A stretch of DNA of 21,998 bases from Rozella allomycis CSF55 (Eukaryota; Rozellomycota), in NCBI GenBank assembly GCA_000442015.1, contig KE561209.1:1-21998 (forward strand), in the 5' to 3' direction. Below the pieces are notes generated by a model, which was not told the origin of the DNA, made no database searches, and saw nothing but the letters and a program-made list of their open reading frames with translations. Below, one piece after another: positions 9,546-18,443 of the stretch. The first letter of the stretch is position 1, and every line of letters begins with the position of its first letter. The translations under genes were made by a program, and so were the position numbers.

Positions 9546-9839
9546 ACCAATAATCCCAAGGCTTACCAGATCCAAACGCTTGCGACGGTTTCTCNTACAT
9601 AAAATGGGAGCTGATATGACAATAATTAAGGAATGAAGACCAACCGTTCTCCTATCCTCTCGAAATGAGTCCTACCCTCATTCTATCCAATCCCAAAGTA
9701 GCGTCCCATCAGCTATGTCTCACAAAAATCAAGATTAAATCTCCAATAAATCTCAAATCACTTTCAAATAATTATAAAATTTATTGTTCTTGTCCAATTT
9801 AATCTCTATGGGCCGACTGAGTCCCATTAAATATGTCTN

Positions 9840-9980
9840 ATTACAATCTTATAATGATAGATGTTGATTGTGAAAAGGCTGGATAGAAATAACGCTCCAA
9901 TCATGAATTCTTCTGCATATACTTTTTCTAACATTCTTCACAGTCAATTCTTTTAAAGAAGATGAATTAATTTTAAAATT
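9840..9980 (+). repeat. Diverged duplicate, copy 2 (partner at 7167-7330)
   Basis: Read on the minus strand it gives NFKINSSSLKELTVKNVRK and QPFHNQHLSL, matching the possible gene at 6857-7363. Several codons are out of register, so this looks like a gene remnant. Confidence 0.65.
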
Positions 9981-10069
9981 CATGGCAAAAAGGATTTGTG
10001 AAATTTTTAAATAGAGCATCTAAAAAGCCTGTGGTCAGGAAGGTATACAATTGTAATAGATTCAGAACT

Positions 10070-10225
10070 ATGTCGGAAATGGGGTCATTCTCAAATCACG
10101 CTAGCACATATGGGTTGATTGGATGCATTTCCTATTTCCTAACTCCGTCACCGTTAAAGAATATATTCAAACAGATTGCCAACGACTTTATTAATGATGA
10201 TTATTTTCAAAGTAGGTCCTATTGA
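10070..10225 (+). CDS. Possible small membrane protein, unknown
   Basis: An ATG-started ORF of 51 residues, with one hydrophobic stretch (YGLIGCISYFLTP) followed by a helical tail. The same frame is open upstream to about 9998 (RASKKPVVRKVYNC) but has no ATG there, so a 5' exon could exist. Its last 35 bases overlap the end of the convergent gene at 10191-10654. Short length and this overlap keep confidence low. The family is not recognised. Confidence 0.35.
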   Translation: MSEMGSFSNHASTYGLIGCISYFLTPSPLKNIFKQIANDFINDDYFQSRSY

Positions 10226-10654
10226 GATCAAATTTATGGGATTTAGCTGCATCTATAACAATGAATTAATAAACAATTACTGTGGGCCCTTTTCTCGGCG
10301 TCTTTTTTCGCGGCATCTTCAATAATATCTGCTAATACATCTAATCCATTCTATCAAAGAATAAAATTTCACTTACCTTTCGGAACTCAGCTGCTATGCT
10401 CATTTGCGATTGATCAATTCCAACAGATGGTGGGCCATCCAACCTTTCACGATAAACATGCCAATATGCCTCAGCAGAATATCGACTTAGGCGAAGTCTC
10501 AAGCTCGGCATTATATGTTCCTGCGGAGCAACCATATAATACACTCCAGAGGCGATACCTCCTAAAACCGCAAAAAATCTGGCAACCTATATATTTAATT
10601 TGGTAAGATTACATGTAAGCCTGGATGTTCGAGGGGCAATATGGGTTTGGGCAT
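10191..10654 (-). CDS. Small membrane protein, four exons, possibly mitochondrial
   Basis: Exons 10654-10613, 10586-10377, 10350-10281 and 10252-10191 joined through introns of 26, 26 and 28 nt give 127 residues in one frame. All introns are GT..AG, start GTAAT or GTAAG, and end TATAG, GATAG or TATAG. The protein begins MPKPILPLEHPG, then has one probable membrane helix at residues about 15-35 (RFFAVLGGIASGVYYMVA), an arginine-rich stretch with aromatic residues (RLRLSRYSAEAYWHVYRERL), and a charged alanine/lysine helix (DAAKKDAEKRAHNAAKSH). The shape resembles small inner-membrane subunits of mitochondrial complexes, but I recognise no family. Three introns in so small a gene argue strongly that it is real. 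Confidence 0.65.
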
Positions 10655-11055
10655 ATAGGTGTAAGGGTGGCTAAGTAGCGGTCGTCCGATTATTATGTTA
10701 ATAGATACAATAATGGATTTGTTTATCCTAAAATTTATCAAAGACAAATGAGTGTTAAATCAATCATACGGTTTACGTCAAAATATCTCACTGATGACTA
10801 TGAGCCTATTCATATCTTTATCATGGAAATATGCATGATTGCATTATATTTTTAATATAAATCTGCGATTGGCCAATCTCAATCGTTAGTTTCGAGAACA
10901 GTCTTGTACAAGCCACACAAAAGATATCACGTTTATAGATTTTCTTTTTGGGGCACGGACCAGTAACAAATAAGGAAAGAAGCTAAGCATCAATAAAACA
11001 TCCAAAAACAATTGAAATAAATATTTATTAACGTGATGCGAGTGATTCTGCGATG
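10655..11055 (+). other. Intergenic stretch, about 400 bp, nothing recognised
   Basis: It lies between the start of the 127-residue gene and the end of the next minus-strand gene, so it should hold the promoter of the former and the 3' end of the latter. Apart from AT-rich tracts I see no ORF, RNA gene or repeat. Confidence 0.5.
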
Positions 11056-11310
11056 TTAGCTGTATTCTTCAAACTCAAATTTGACACCGTCATGATATTC
11101 AGTGACTATGGACCTCTTTGGATTAGGTAAATATCTTTTGACAGGTGGACGAGGTGGTGGCTTTTTCACGACCGGTGCAGCTTTGCTCACCTGAGCGCGA
11201 GCTGCAGCATTTCTTCGATTCTCCATAATAGTTTTAAATTTGGGATAGTTGTATGATATTGAAATCAACAAAATAAGAATAGAGATAAGTGTCTGTAGAT
11301 TGGGGTCCAT
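11056..11310 (-). CDS. Small single-pass membrane protein with basic proline-rich tail
   Basis: 84 residues from the first in-frame ATG. Residues 4-20 (NLQTLISILILLISISY) form a membrane helix at the N-terminus. It is followed by a basic region (MENRRNAAARAQ), a proline/lysine-rich stretch (KKPPPRPPVKRYLPNPKR) and an aromatic acidic end (FEFEEYS). This suggests a tail facing the cytosol or mitochondrial matrix. A GT..AG segment of 30 nt inside (about 11164-11193) could be an in-frame intron; removal would delete ten residues and keep frame, so I cannot decide. No family is recognised. Confidence 0.55.
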   Translation of the reverse strand: MDPNLQTLISILILLISISYNYPKFKTIMENRRNAAARAQVSKAAPVVKKPPPRPPVKRYLPNPKRSIVTEYHDGVKFEFEEYS

Positions 11311-11471
11311 GCTGTGGCTTATGGATGGAAAGCTGCCAATAAGAAATAATTGACAGTTTGACCAGGGTATAATCAGATGAATCACGATAAATTTAGATCT
11401 CCCATTTTCTTTTCATAAAAGCAAAATTTATTATTCCGACTTAATATTAAATGATATCATACTGTCACACT

Positions 11472-12203
11472 TTATAGTTTATTGACATATTCATTGTCTA
11501 CAACATAGTCAATTCTATTCCATGAATTAGAATCATTTCCGTATTTGGCAAATGTTAATGCCATTATTCTAGCTCTAGCAACATGATGTATGTGAACTAG
11601 AGACTTCAGGTCCAATTCTTTAACTTTTTTTCCATCGATTGCCAAATCATCATTAATAAATTCCACACCAAGGCCACTTTTTTCACCTCTTTTAATTGTA
11701 ATTTTTTCAAATGTTTGGACTATATGTTCAAGGAGCTGATTTTTTTCAGGCGCTTCATCAACTAAAAATTTGGAGCGTAACAAATAGGTGAAAACAAAGC
11801 GCTCCATTTGTTTGATTCTCGAGACGTCTAATTTATCATCGTTTGTCGTTGAAGATTCTAAAGTTCTTGTTAGTACCAGTTTCATTAAGATTGGATCACA
11901 AGTTTTGTTAATTTTAGGCAAATAATCAACCTTATCGATACAGTACAATGACGCACCAATGTCATCCCAAATGTAGTCCATTGTCTTTAAATCCGACTTT
12001 GTTTTTAAATCGTGGCTATTTTTAAGTAGTCTAATTTCATATTCACTGAGATATCTATTGGCTCTTTCCATTATTTCATTATTTATTTGGATGCTCGATG
12101 GATTATTGAACCTTTGAAGAGTAAGATATTTAAAGTAAACCCTTTGTATTATATCTTCTTTTGTAATTTGTCTTAATGGCTTAAAAGCAAAATTGAAAAA
12201 CAT
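11472..12203 (-). CDS. Hypothetical protein, 243 residues
   Basis: One uninterrupted exon from an ATG to TAA. It opens MFFNFAFKPLRQITKEDIIQ, weakly like a mitochondrial presequence, then is mainly helical and charged (ANRYLSEYEIRLLKNSHDL; SRIKQMERFVFTYLLRSKFL). The C-terminal part has an alternating GVEFINDDLAIDGKKVKELD segment. I do not recognise a domain. ITKEDIIQRVYFKYLTLQRF is faintly like a J-domain helix, but there is no HPD. The start lies 38 bp from that of the divergent gene at 12242, so the two probably share a promoter. Confidence 0.6.
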   Translation of the reverse strand: MFFNFAFKPLRQITKEDIIQRVYFKYLTLQRFNNPSSIQINNEIMERANRYLSEYEIRLLKNSHDLKTKSDLKTMDYIWDDIGASLYCIDKVDYLPKINKTCDPILMKLVLTRTLESSTTNDDKLDVSRIKQMERFVFTYLLRSKFLVDEAPEKNQLLEHIVQTFEKITIKRGEKSGLGVEFINDDLAIDGKKVKELDLKSLVHIHHVARARIMALTFAKYGNDSNSWNRIDYVVDNEYVNKL

Positions 12204-12241
12204 GGTATTTCGTGAGCGAAATTTCCAAGTGTGAAGAAGTC
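12204..12241. promoter_or_regulatory. Very short divergent intergenic region
   Basis: Only 38 bp separate the ATG of the minus-strand gene (ending 12203) from the first clear ATG of the plus-strand gene (12242). The promoter of each gene probably lies here or inside the other gene. A second possibility is an ATG at 12202 on the plus strand followed by a 25-nt GT..AG intron at 12205-12229, which would make the two start codons share one CATG. Confidence 0.35.
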
Positions 12242-12475
12242 ATGGACATTGGAAGAGTTTCCAGTTATTTGCAAAAGGCCGAAGAATATTATTGCAGGAC
12301 TATTAATTTAGACCAAAACTTTGACCAGAAACTCTATGTACAAAGATTAAAGGAAGATCTTTTGGAATTTGAATCAGGAGTGATAGTATACGACAAAGAC
12401 GCCCAATCAAAATTATACGAAATGGAAGATATTATTCAAACATCCAAATCAGTGTTGAAAAGAAATCTATTTTGA
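12242..12475 (+). CDS. Small helical/coiled-coil protein, unknown
   Basis: 77 residues from ATG at 12242, starting MDIGRVSSYLQKAEEYYC. It is almost entirely helical with heptad-like spacing (YVQRLKEDLLEFES; LYEMEDIIQTSKSVLKR). Size and shape resemble small subunits of kinetochore, DASH or BLOC-like complexes, but nothing specific is shared. The frame is open upstream to 12212; the spliced alternative start at 12202 would add four residues (MCEEV before MDIGR). Confidence 0.45.
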   Translation: MDIGRVSSYLQKAEEYYCRTINLDQNFDQKLYVQRLKEDLLEFESGVIVYDKDAQSKLYEMEDIIQTSKSVLKRNLF

Positions 12476-12587
12476 GTATTCTATAGTATCGACGACGACT
12501 ATAATATGTAAAATTTCAAATTGTAATTCTTTATAAAGATAAAGCTATAATATCAATTATAAATTTTAAAATTTATTCTAATATATT

Positions 12588-15257
12588 CTATACTTTAAAT
12601 TCTATATTATCCAGTGTAAAAACATCTTGAAATATGGACTTACACAATAAGTGTTTGGAAGGATCCGTGTTCATGTATTTGTCTATTATATTTTGGAACC
12701 TAAGTGGTTGATCTAGCAATTTTGTAGCTCGCAAAACTTTTTTGATTAGATTTGAAATCACTTTCTTCGAAGTGGGGTCTACCAAATCAATGAGATTCTT
12801 TATAACAGAAAAGACTGCCAGTCTATTACAAGAAACTTGGGACATAATGTTATGTTCGAATTCTACAGGCTCGAGTGAAGTGAATAGGTCGAATAAAGTA
12901 CTCGTGTGTCTATTTTGTGGGCCTTGACTGACACACTTTAAGTTAGAGGAGTTTTCATTTGGAGCAACAGAACCAAATGTTATAGTCAAGGTAAGTCCAT
13001 TAGAATGTTCAGTGACGTAGTATGAGTATGGTTCGAATATTGATTTTTCTTTGACTATTCTAGACGCTACTTCTGCAGGATCTTCATTTCTAGAAATATC
13101 TGTAACAATAAAATCCACTAAATCCGGCTCATAGAAATCTTCATCTTCATTTAGCTTGATTTGAATTTCTCCATTCGAGTACTTTTCTTGTAGTGCGAAA
13201 TATTCATCTTGTATTACTTTCTGGGGTTTAATTTGGAGCCCACTCAAAGATTTTCCAGTAATCGATCGTTTGGGCCTTAGTTTTTTACGTTTTAATGTAG
13301 GAAAGATTATTTCTACTGTCTCTTCGCCTTTTAGTCGATCAGTTTCTTTGCGCTCGCTTTCAACTTTTTCAATCATATTCTGACTAGTTCTTTTCTTTTT
13401 ATTTTGCTTCTGTTTGGTTTTCGTTTTTGGTTTTTTGGTTTTATTCTTTGGTTCTTCTGGCACAATCAGAGTTGGTGAAGCTTGAAAATCATCTATGAGA
13501 GGAATCGAAACTTGAACGTCTTCAGCTTTGGTAATTTTTCTTGCTTTCTTTCTAGCCTTTTTCGCTTTCGACTTGGAAATTTTAGTATTCAATACTGTCA
13601 TGTCTTGAAATTCATCAGCTAATTCTTTCATTTCGATTTCTAGCGGCTTTAAATTATTTCTCTCTTTATTAATCTGCTCTACCCAATATTTAAATTCAGG
13701 GGTCAAATCTTTGACTATACTCATCACTGTTATTCCGTTCAACGATTCCATATCAAATGCATCAGGATTAATGGCGTAAATATCTTTGCAAAGTGTTAAA
13801 GACTTTCCAGATATGAGACAACTCAAAAGCAAATTTATCCCATTTGGTCTGCTTTTAAGAACCATTTCATATTCTACGTTTCGCGCGTTGTAAGCCCTGC
13901 GAAGACTATAATAAGTTAAATCAAACCCATAATAAATCGAGTAATCTAATAAACCATATCCAAACGAATTGTGTCCTAACACTGGTATTATATCAACATG
14001 AGCGAGTTCGTAGATTGTTTCAGGTTGTTTTAACAAGAAAAATTCTTCAACAATGTCAGTACCGCGATTATCCATTATTGTAAAATATGGTTTATAACGA
14101 TTCTTCTCACTGTGATTAGCTAGCAACTTTAATATCTCAATATTTTTTGACAGCACGGCGTAAAAGAAGGGAGTGCGCTCGAATAATGATACATATTCCA
14201 TTTCATATTTTTTGTGTTCAATAAAAAAATCAATCACATTCATCCTTTGAAGCAAAATTGCCAACTGCAGACCATTAAGATGGTCAAAATTCATTCCTTT
14301 GGGAATAAACTCATTATCAGCAAAATCCTCCTTTTTGAATATAAATCTTGGGTTATTTTCATAAATGACTGATAAAAGATCTACATCTTCTTTGACAATA
14401 GCCAATGATACCACTTTCTTAACAGAACAGTCATCTGGATACATAGCGTAGATTGAATTAAATTCTTTGTATGGTCTTAAATCAAACAAATAATCAGGAC
14501 TTTCAAGCTCGGGCTCAAATATCAATAGATTACTCTTTGTAAAAGTCGTAATCAAATGGTCTCTAACAACCTTGTTCTTTTCTCTTTGAATTTGTTGAGT
14601 GATTTTTAACGCAGTCTTACTTTTGTAGGTTTCGGGGTTGTAAAGTGGAGACTTTATCAGAGCTTCAATCACTTTCGCATGTCCCAACTTGATTGCATAG
14701 TCCATGCAATTATTACGAGACTCGTCAAGAAGTCTAAACACCCATTCATCGCTTATGTTTTGAGCAAGGTATTGCTTTTTGGCAATCTCGAGAAGATACG
14801 ATACCACGTCCACTCTATTGAATACACATGCCATGGACATGACATTCAAACCTTTTGAAGACACGCTGTATATCCATTTGTAATGGTTTTCAGTAATATG
14901 TTTTACTACTGCCAGTTTCCCAGTCATTGCGAAAAACATGTAGAGATTCACGATATCGTTAGAAAAGTATTTCTTGTCATCAACCGACATATGTTTTAGA
15001 CCATCGAAGATACTCTTAGGACTCTTCAAAGTCATACCAGCCAAAGTAGAAACGGAAAGAGATATCTCTGCACAATCTAGTGGGAAATCTTTAGATGAAG
15101 CCTTGTAGTGTAAAAGCGCTTGATAACAGTCCCGTGCATTGTTTCCTAGAGATGTAAACTTTTGTTCTTTCAACTTGAATCGTGGATCTAGATGAATATT
15201 CGCCCTTGCAGAACATAGGAACAGCAAAAGGCCAACCAGAAAAGAAAAAGGTAGCAT
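12588..15257 (-). CDS. Secreted ankyrin-like protein with lysine-rich nuclear-targeting-type segments
   Basis: 889 residues in one intronless exon from the first ATG to TAG. Residues 1-19 (MLPFSFLVGLLLFLCSARA) are a textbook signal peptide. Residues about 110-520 contain irregular ankyrin-like pairs of helices (SMACVFNRVDVVSYLLEIA; MDYAIKLGHAKVIEALI; LQLAILLQRMNVIDFFIEH; FFYAVLSKNIEILKLLANH). Residues 561-577, 603-623 and 655-664 are dense in lysine and arginine (KAKKARKKARK, KTKKPKTKTKQKQNKKKR, KRKKLRPKR) and look like nuclear or nucleolar localisation signals. Residues about 670-889 form a separate C-terminal region with no recognised domain. A protein with both a secretion signal and strong nuclear signals may act in the nucleus of a host cell. 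The alternative is that the basic stretches bind RNA or acidic surfaces after secretion. It may also be an ER or surface protein. Confidence 0.8.
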   Translation of the reverse strand: MLPFSFLVGLLLFLCSARANIHLDPRFKLKEQKFTSLGNNARDCYQALLHYKASSKDFPLDCAEISLSVSTLAGMTLKSPKSIFDGLKHMSVDDKKYFSNDIVNLYMFFAMTGKLAVVKHITENHYKWIYSVSSKGLNVMSMACVFNRVDVVSYLLEIAKKQYLAQNISDEWVFRLLDESRNNCMDYAIKLGHAKVIEALIKSPLYNPETYKSKTALKITQQIQREKNKVVRDHLITTFTKSNLLIFEPELESPDYLFDLRPYKEFNSIYAMYPDDCSVKKVVSLAIVKEDVDLLSVIYENNPRFIFKKEDFADNEFIPKGMNFDHLNGLQLAILLQRMNVIDFFIEHKKYEMEYVSLFERTPFFYAVLSKNIEILKLLANHSEKNRYKPYFTIMDNRGTDIVEEFFLLKQPETIYELAHVDIIPVLGHNSFGYGLLDYSIYYGFDLTYYSLRRAYNARNVEYEMVLKSRPNGINLLLSCLISGKSLTLCKDIYAINPDAFDMESLNGITVMSIVKDLTPEFKYWVEQINKERNNLKPLEIEMKELADEFQDMTVLNTKISKSKAKKARKKARKITKAEDVQVSIPLIDDFQASPTLIVPEEPKNKTKKPKTKTKQKQNKKKRTSQNMIEKVESERKETDRLKGEETVEIIFPTLKRKKLRPKRSITGKSLSGLQIKPQKVIQDEYFALQEKYSNGEIQIKLNEDEDFYEPDLVDFIVTDISRNEDPAEVASRIVKEKSIFEPYSYYVTEHSNGLTLTITFGSVAPNENSSNLKCVSQGPQNRHTSTLFDLFTSLEPVEFEHNIMSQVSCNRLAVFSVIKNLIDLVDPTSKKVISNLIKKVLRATKLLDQPLRFQNIIDKYMNTDPSKHLLCKSIFQDVFTLDNIEFKV

Positions 15258-15407
15258 GACCAGGGTGACTAGTCACATGCTCACATGTAGAAACTAAGCC
15301 CTAGTTGTGTAATCTTTGATAGTATAGACATCATTATAGACATCATGTACAATTTTACATAAACATGAGCATCCACACTTTTAAGAAATGAAATTTAATA
15401 GACTTTA

Positions 15408-16880
15408 TTAAAATAAGACAACTCCCAAATCCTTATTCTTGAGTGCTGGGGTTCTGTAGTTGAATAAATAGTAATTCAAGTATCCATCGCCAGGCAAGAA
15501 GTGTAAATCATGCAATAAACTTTCGTTGTGATCCATTAGGACAAGACTGTTGAACACATCAAAGTCATTCTATAATTAAATCAAAGATAAAATACCTGTT
15601 TAGCCATGATTAGCGCATCTTTAAGCAAGGTGTGCAAGTTGATTTGGTTGTCATAAAAGTAGTAGAACAAATAACCAATATTGATGTTCTTATGGACTGG
15701 ATGTTGCAAGACTTGCGTTGGAATCAAATAAAAACTTATGAATGAAGTGATTTCGTCGCTATTTGGATCCTTTTAATGATTTTAAATGTTTCTACTTGAA
15801 CGACATAGCTATAAACTACGTTATTCACAGGCAAAAACCAATGTTTGACTTCCTGTTCATTAAAACAAGCAGAAACTTTATATTTCTCCAGAAATGAATT
15901 CAGCTTGATTGTGACTTGAGGGATGTCTTCTATTCTCATTTGCCTAAACCCTGGAAGTGATGGTTCCTTTATTAAATTATAGAACGAGGCATACAGATGG
16001 TAATTTTAGTTTAGTTATTAATCTATTAATGTTGTCATTCGGCGCTAGATATGAAAACCCAGTTTCGACCAACTTTTTTGGATTTAAAGAGCGATGAAAA
16101 TATCGACAAGTGACAATCGGAGTTGGTAAAACGATTCCAGCGGTATAAACAGCTTGAAATATTCCATTCAAGTTGGCTCTTCTAGTAATTTCTTTAATCA
16201 ACACTGGCGCCAATCTTTTGTCACGAAGTTTCTTGTGAACACAAAGAAAGTTTATTTCAACAATTTCAAGAATTCTATTTGGAGGTTAACAATTATTTTA
16301 CTTTGAATTAATTTTTATAGACGCAGGAACAGCGCAAATAAAAGCGACTAGTTTACCAGTCGCCTTCACTCGGACCCCAACATGGTACTCTTCCTTGGCA
16401 CCTGGTGATGACATTGCCCACTTTAAAAGCTCTTTTTGATAATTAAATCTAAACACTTTATCAGGATCCTCAACGTAATTGTTTGCCAATAATTCATAAA
16501 CATTGTCCAACTACGATCGCATCAAAAGATTAACATTACACATTGCTCATCATTCAAGTCAATATTTTTCCAAACAAAAGTGTCCGGAATGATATATGGC
16601 TCTTTCCTAATATCTTCCTTAGACTTATTTTGCTGGATGGGCCCATATTCCTCTTCAGTTACTTTGTAATAAAATAAAAATTTATACTTTTTTCTTGCAT
16701 AACCGGCTGTGTTTTCCAAAATTTATGTTCTTTCGGTACATCATTCATTTTTTGTTCCTTTATCGCCATTTCGTTAAGAAATTTAACAATGTCTTCTTTC
16801 TTGGCATGCCTTATAACATTTTCAGTAACAAAATCATCGTTTATCTTGGGCTTTTTATCAGCGTTGTCTTTGCTGCTCAT
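15408..16880 (-). CDS. NMT1: Glycylpeptide N-tetradecanoyltransferase (N-myristoyltransferase)
   Basis: This enzyme transfers myristate from myristoyl-CoA to N-terminal glycines in the cytosol. Seven exons (16880-16688, 16661-16540, 16510-16302, 16274-15995, 15966-15796, 15769-15596, 15569-15408) with introns of 26, 29, 27, 28, 26 and 26 nt give 436 residues, close to the family norm of about 455-500. Landmarks are KFWKTQPV (about 53-60), [34 protein letters not shown], the signature EINFLCVHK (181-189), [10 protein letters not shown] and [21 protein letters not shown], and PGDGYLNYY (GDG at 410-412). It ends GVVLF. In yeast the terminal carboxylate acts as catalytic base, so an intact end matters. 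The start is the ATG at 16880; an in-frame ATG at 17018 would add 46 residues. The N-terminal half of such enzymes is poorly conserved, so I cannot decide. Confidence 0.95.
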
Positions 16881-17284
16881 GGCTTTGCCTGTGGCTTGGA
16901 AATTGGTTTGATCGCAATCGTACGAAAGTTTGGTATAGACATAAGGTTTAGACCTCCCAATTGTATATTCAGTTATACATTTAAACCTAGAGAATATCTC
17001 ATAAATTTCAACGGTCATGGAAGATGAAAGAGTAGATGAATCTGTTTAAAGGGAAAAGAAAATAACTGGGATGTATACATAATACAAATGAAATTGAATA
17101 AATTCAAATTGATTTTCCAATTATCATAGCGTGTAAAATAAATTTAGTCACCCCAACGCACAGACCCAGAAGGGACTATATATAATTCATTGATTTAACC
17201 AGCTTCCATCATTCATGTGATTTTAATTATGGCGAATATTCTTTCACGAATTTCCGCTTATTACCAAAATTTCGGGAAAATTGA

Positions 17285-17290
17285 CACGTG
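17285..17290 (+). promoter_or_regulatory. CACGTG palindrome just before the first tandem secreted gene
   Basis: CACGTG ends five bases before the ATG at 17296. The paralogue at 18444 has the same six bases at exactly the same distance. CACGTG is the classical E-box read by bHLH factors, but so close to the start codon it may sit in the leader or at the transcription start. Confidence 0.45.
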
Positions 17291-17295
17291 TAAGC

Positions 17296-18159
17296 ATGAG
17301 GACAACGAGTGTCATATGGATTTTCCTGTTTACAGTTGTCCTTTCAACGGTTCTAGAAGAGAGCAGAGAAAAATTACTTGCCGCACTAAATAAAGGGAAT
17401 GGTAGAAGAAAGGGAAAAGGAGAATCATCCCAACGTACAAAGGCGAGCGACTACAGTAATCAGAGAATCACATCCCCGCTTAATCCGAACGTCCAAATAG
17501 AACGAGTTCCGAAAAAGAAAAGAAGATTCCAAAAAGAAAAACCACTGCTTTACAAGATACTTCACAAATCCGCCAACTTGGATATGGCTTTGCGCAAAAG
17601 AGATCCGGTGGTAATAAGTTCTTTTTTGAAAAATGTAAAACTCCAAAAGGAACTCGTGCAATCTCGAAACATTTCAAGCATCATACTGTTCTTATTTACT
17701 TGCGTCAAAAATGATAGATTCCACAAAAACCTTTCGGTCGTTCATTGTGCCTCTATGATTGAAAGCCCGAGATTACCGTTTGCACGAATATATGAACTAA
17801 TTGGTTCATCTGAAAAATTGCATTCGGCATTTCAACTCTTACAAATGTCTCTTTTAGTGAGTCCAACAGAAAAGCCGAAAAAAATTGAGTTGATTGACAC
17901 TGAACTTCAAAATATAATTTTGGAAACACAAGAAGAACAGAAAAAGAGTTTAGAGTGGTCAGATATCGCATTAATTAGTATTTTTGCTGAAAAATACTAT
18001 TTATCCGTAAGCTCCAAGTATGTAACCAAGAATTTAATTCGCCCAAAAGAATTAACCGAAACGCAATTTAAAGATTTGTTGAAGAATAAATCATTCAGCA
18101 CATTTATCAAAATCTTAAAAAGAATAGGTAAAGTCAAGATTAAGAAAGGAACAAAATAA
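17296..18159 (+). CDS. Secreted protein, tandem family member 1
   Basis: 287 residues, intronless. The ATG at 17296 was chosen because it aligns with the start of the neighbouring paralogue; no ATG lies further upstream in frame. Residues 3-20 (TTSVIWIFLFTVVLSTVL) are a signal peptide. A basic low-complexity segment follows (residues about 30-85, with KRRFQKEK), then a helical domain: residues about 85-285 with IILFLFTCVKND, LPFARIYELI, KIELIDTELQNIIL and SDIALISIFAEKY. No known domain is recognised. It shares about half its residues with the gene at 18444 and, more remotely, the same ordered motifs with the N-terminal half of the 19706 protein. A TATA-like TATATATAAT lies at 17177-17186. Signal peptide, tandem copies and lack of introns point to a lineage-specific secreted (possibly effector) protein; function is unknown. 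Confidence 0.8.
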   Translation: MRTTSVIWIFLFTVVLSTVLEESREKLLAALNKGNGRRKGKGESSQRTKASDYSNQRITSPLNPNVQIERVPKKKRRFQKEKPLLYKILHKSANLDMALRKRDPVVISSFLKNVKLQKELVQSRNISSIILFLFTCVKNDRFHKNLSVVHCASMIESPRLPFARIYELIGSSEKLHSAFQLLQMSLLVSPTEKPKKIELIDTELQNIILETQEEQKKSLEWSDIALISIFAEKYYLSVSSKYVTKNLIRPKELTETQFKDLLKNKSFSTFIKILKRIGKVKIKKGTK

Positions 18160-18432
18160 ATTGCTAATCAATTATTTTACCCAATTGTTATACATTGCAA
18201 AGAATATTTCAACATACTTTTTTTCAAATTCTGGTCAAAAAAAGAAATGAATGAATAACTCAAGCTATTCAAAGACACGGGAGATAAAAGCGCATAACAA
18301 AGATAACTTGAAATCATTCTATTCTTGCTGCCTTTAGTCGGAAAAACTACAAAGAATTCAATCCAGATAGCACAACTAAAATTTCTTTATAAAATGGCAA
18401 AGGGCTTTTCCCAAATTTACAGAAAAAGGGAG

Positions 18433-18438
18433 CACGTG
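18433..18438 (+). promoter_or_regulatory. CACGTG palindrome just before the second tandem secreted gene
   Basis: It occupies the same -11 to -6 position relative to its ATG as the site at 17285-17290. The five bases between site and ATG differ (TAAGC against ACAAC), which hints that the hexamer itself is conserved. A preceding AAATTT..G(A)AAAA block is also loosely shared. Confidence 0.45.
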
Positions 18439-18443
18439 ACAAC

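Noticed and set aside
15977-17018. N-myristoyltransferase as several separate small genes
   Set aside because: The pieces join in one frame through 26-29 nt introns into a full-length family member with all landmarks in order.
16695-17027. 110-codon plus-strand ORF
   Set aside because: It overlaps the first exon of N-myristoyltransferase on the other strand and has no recognisable content.
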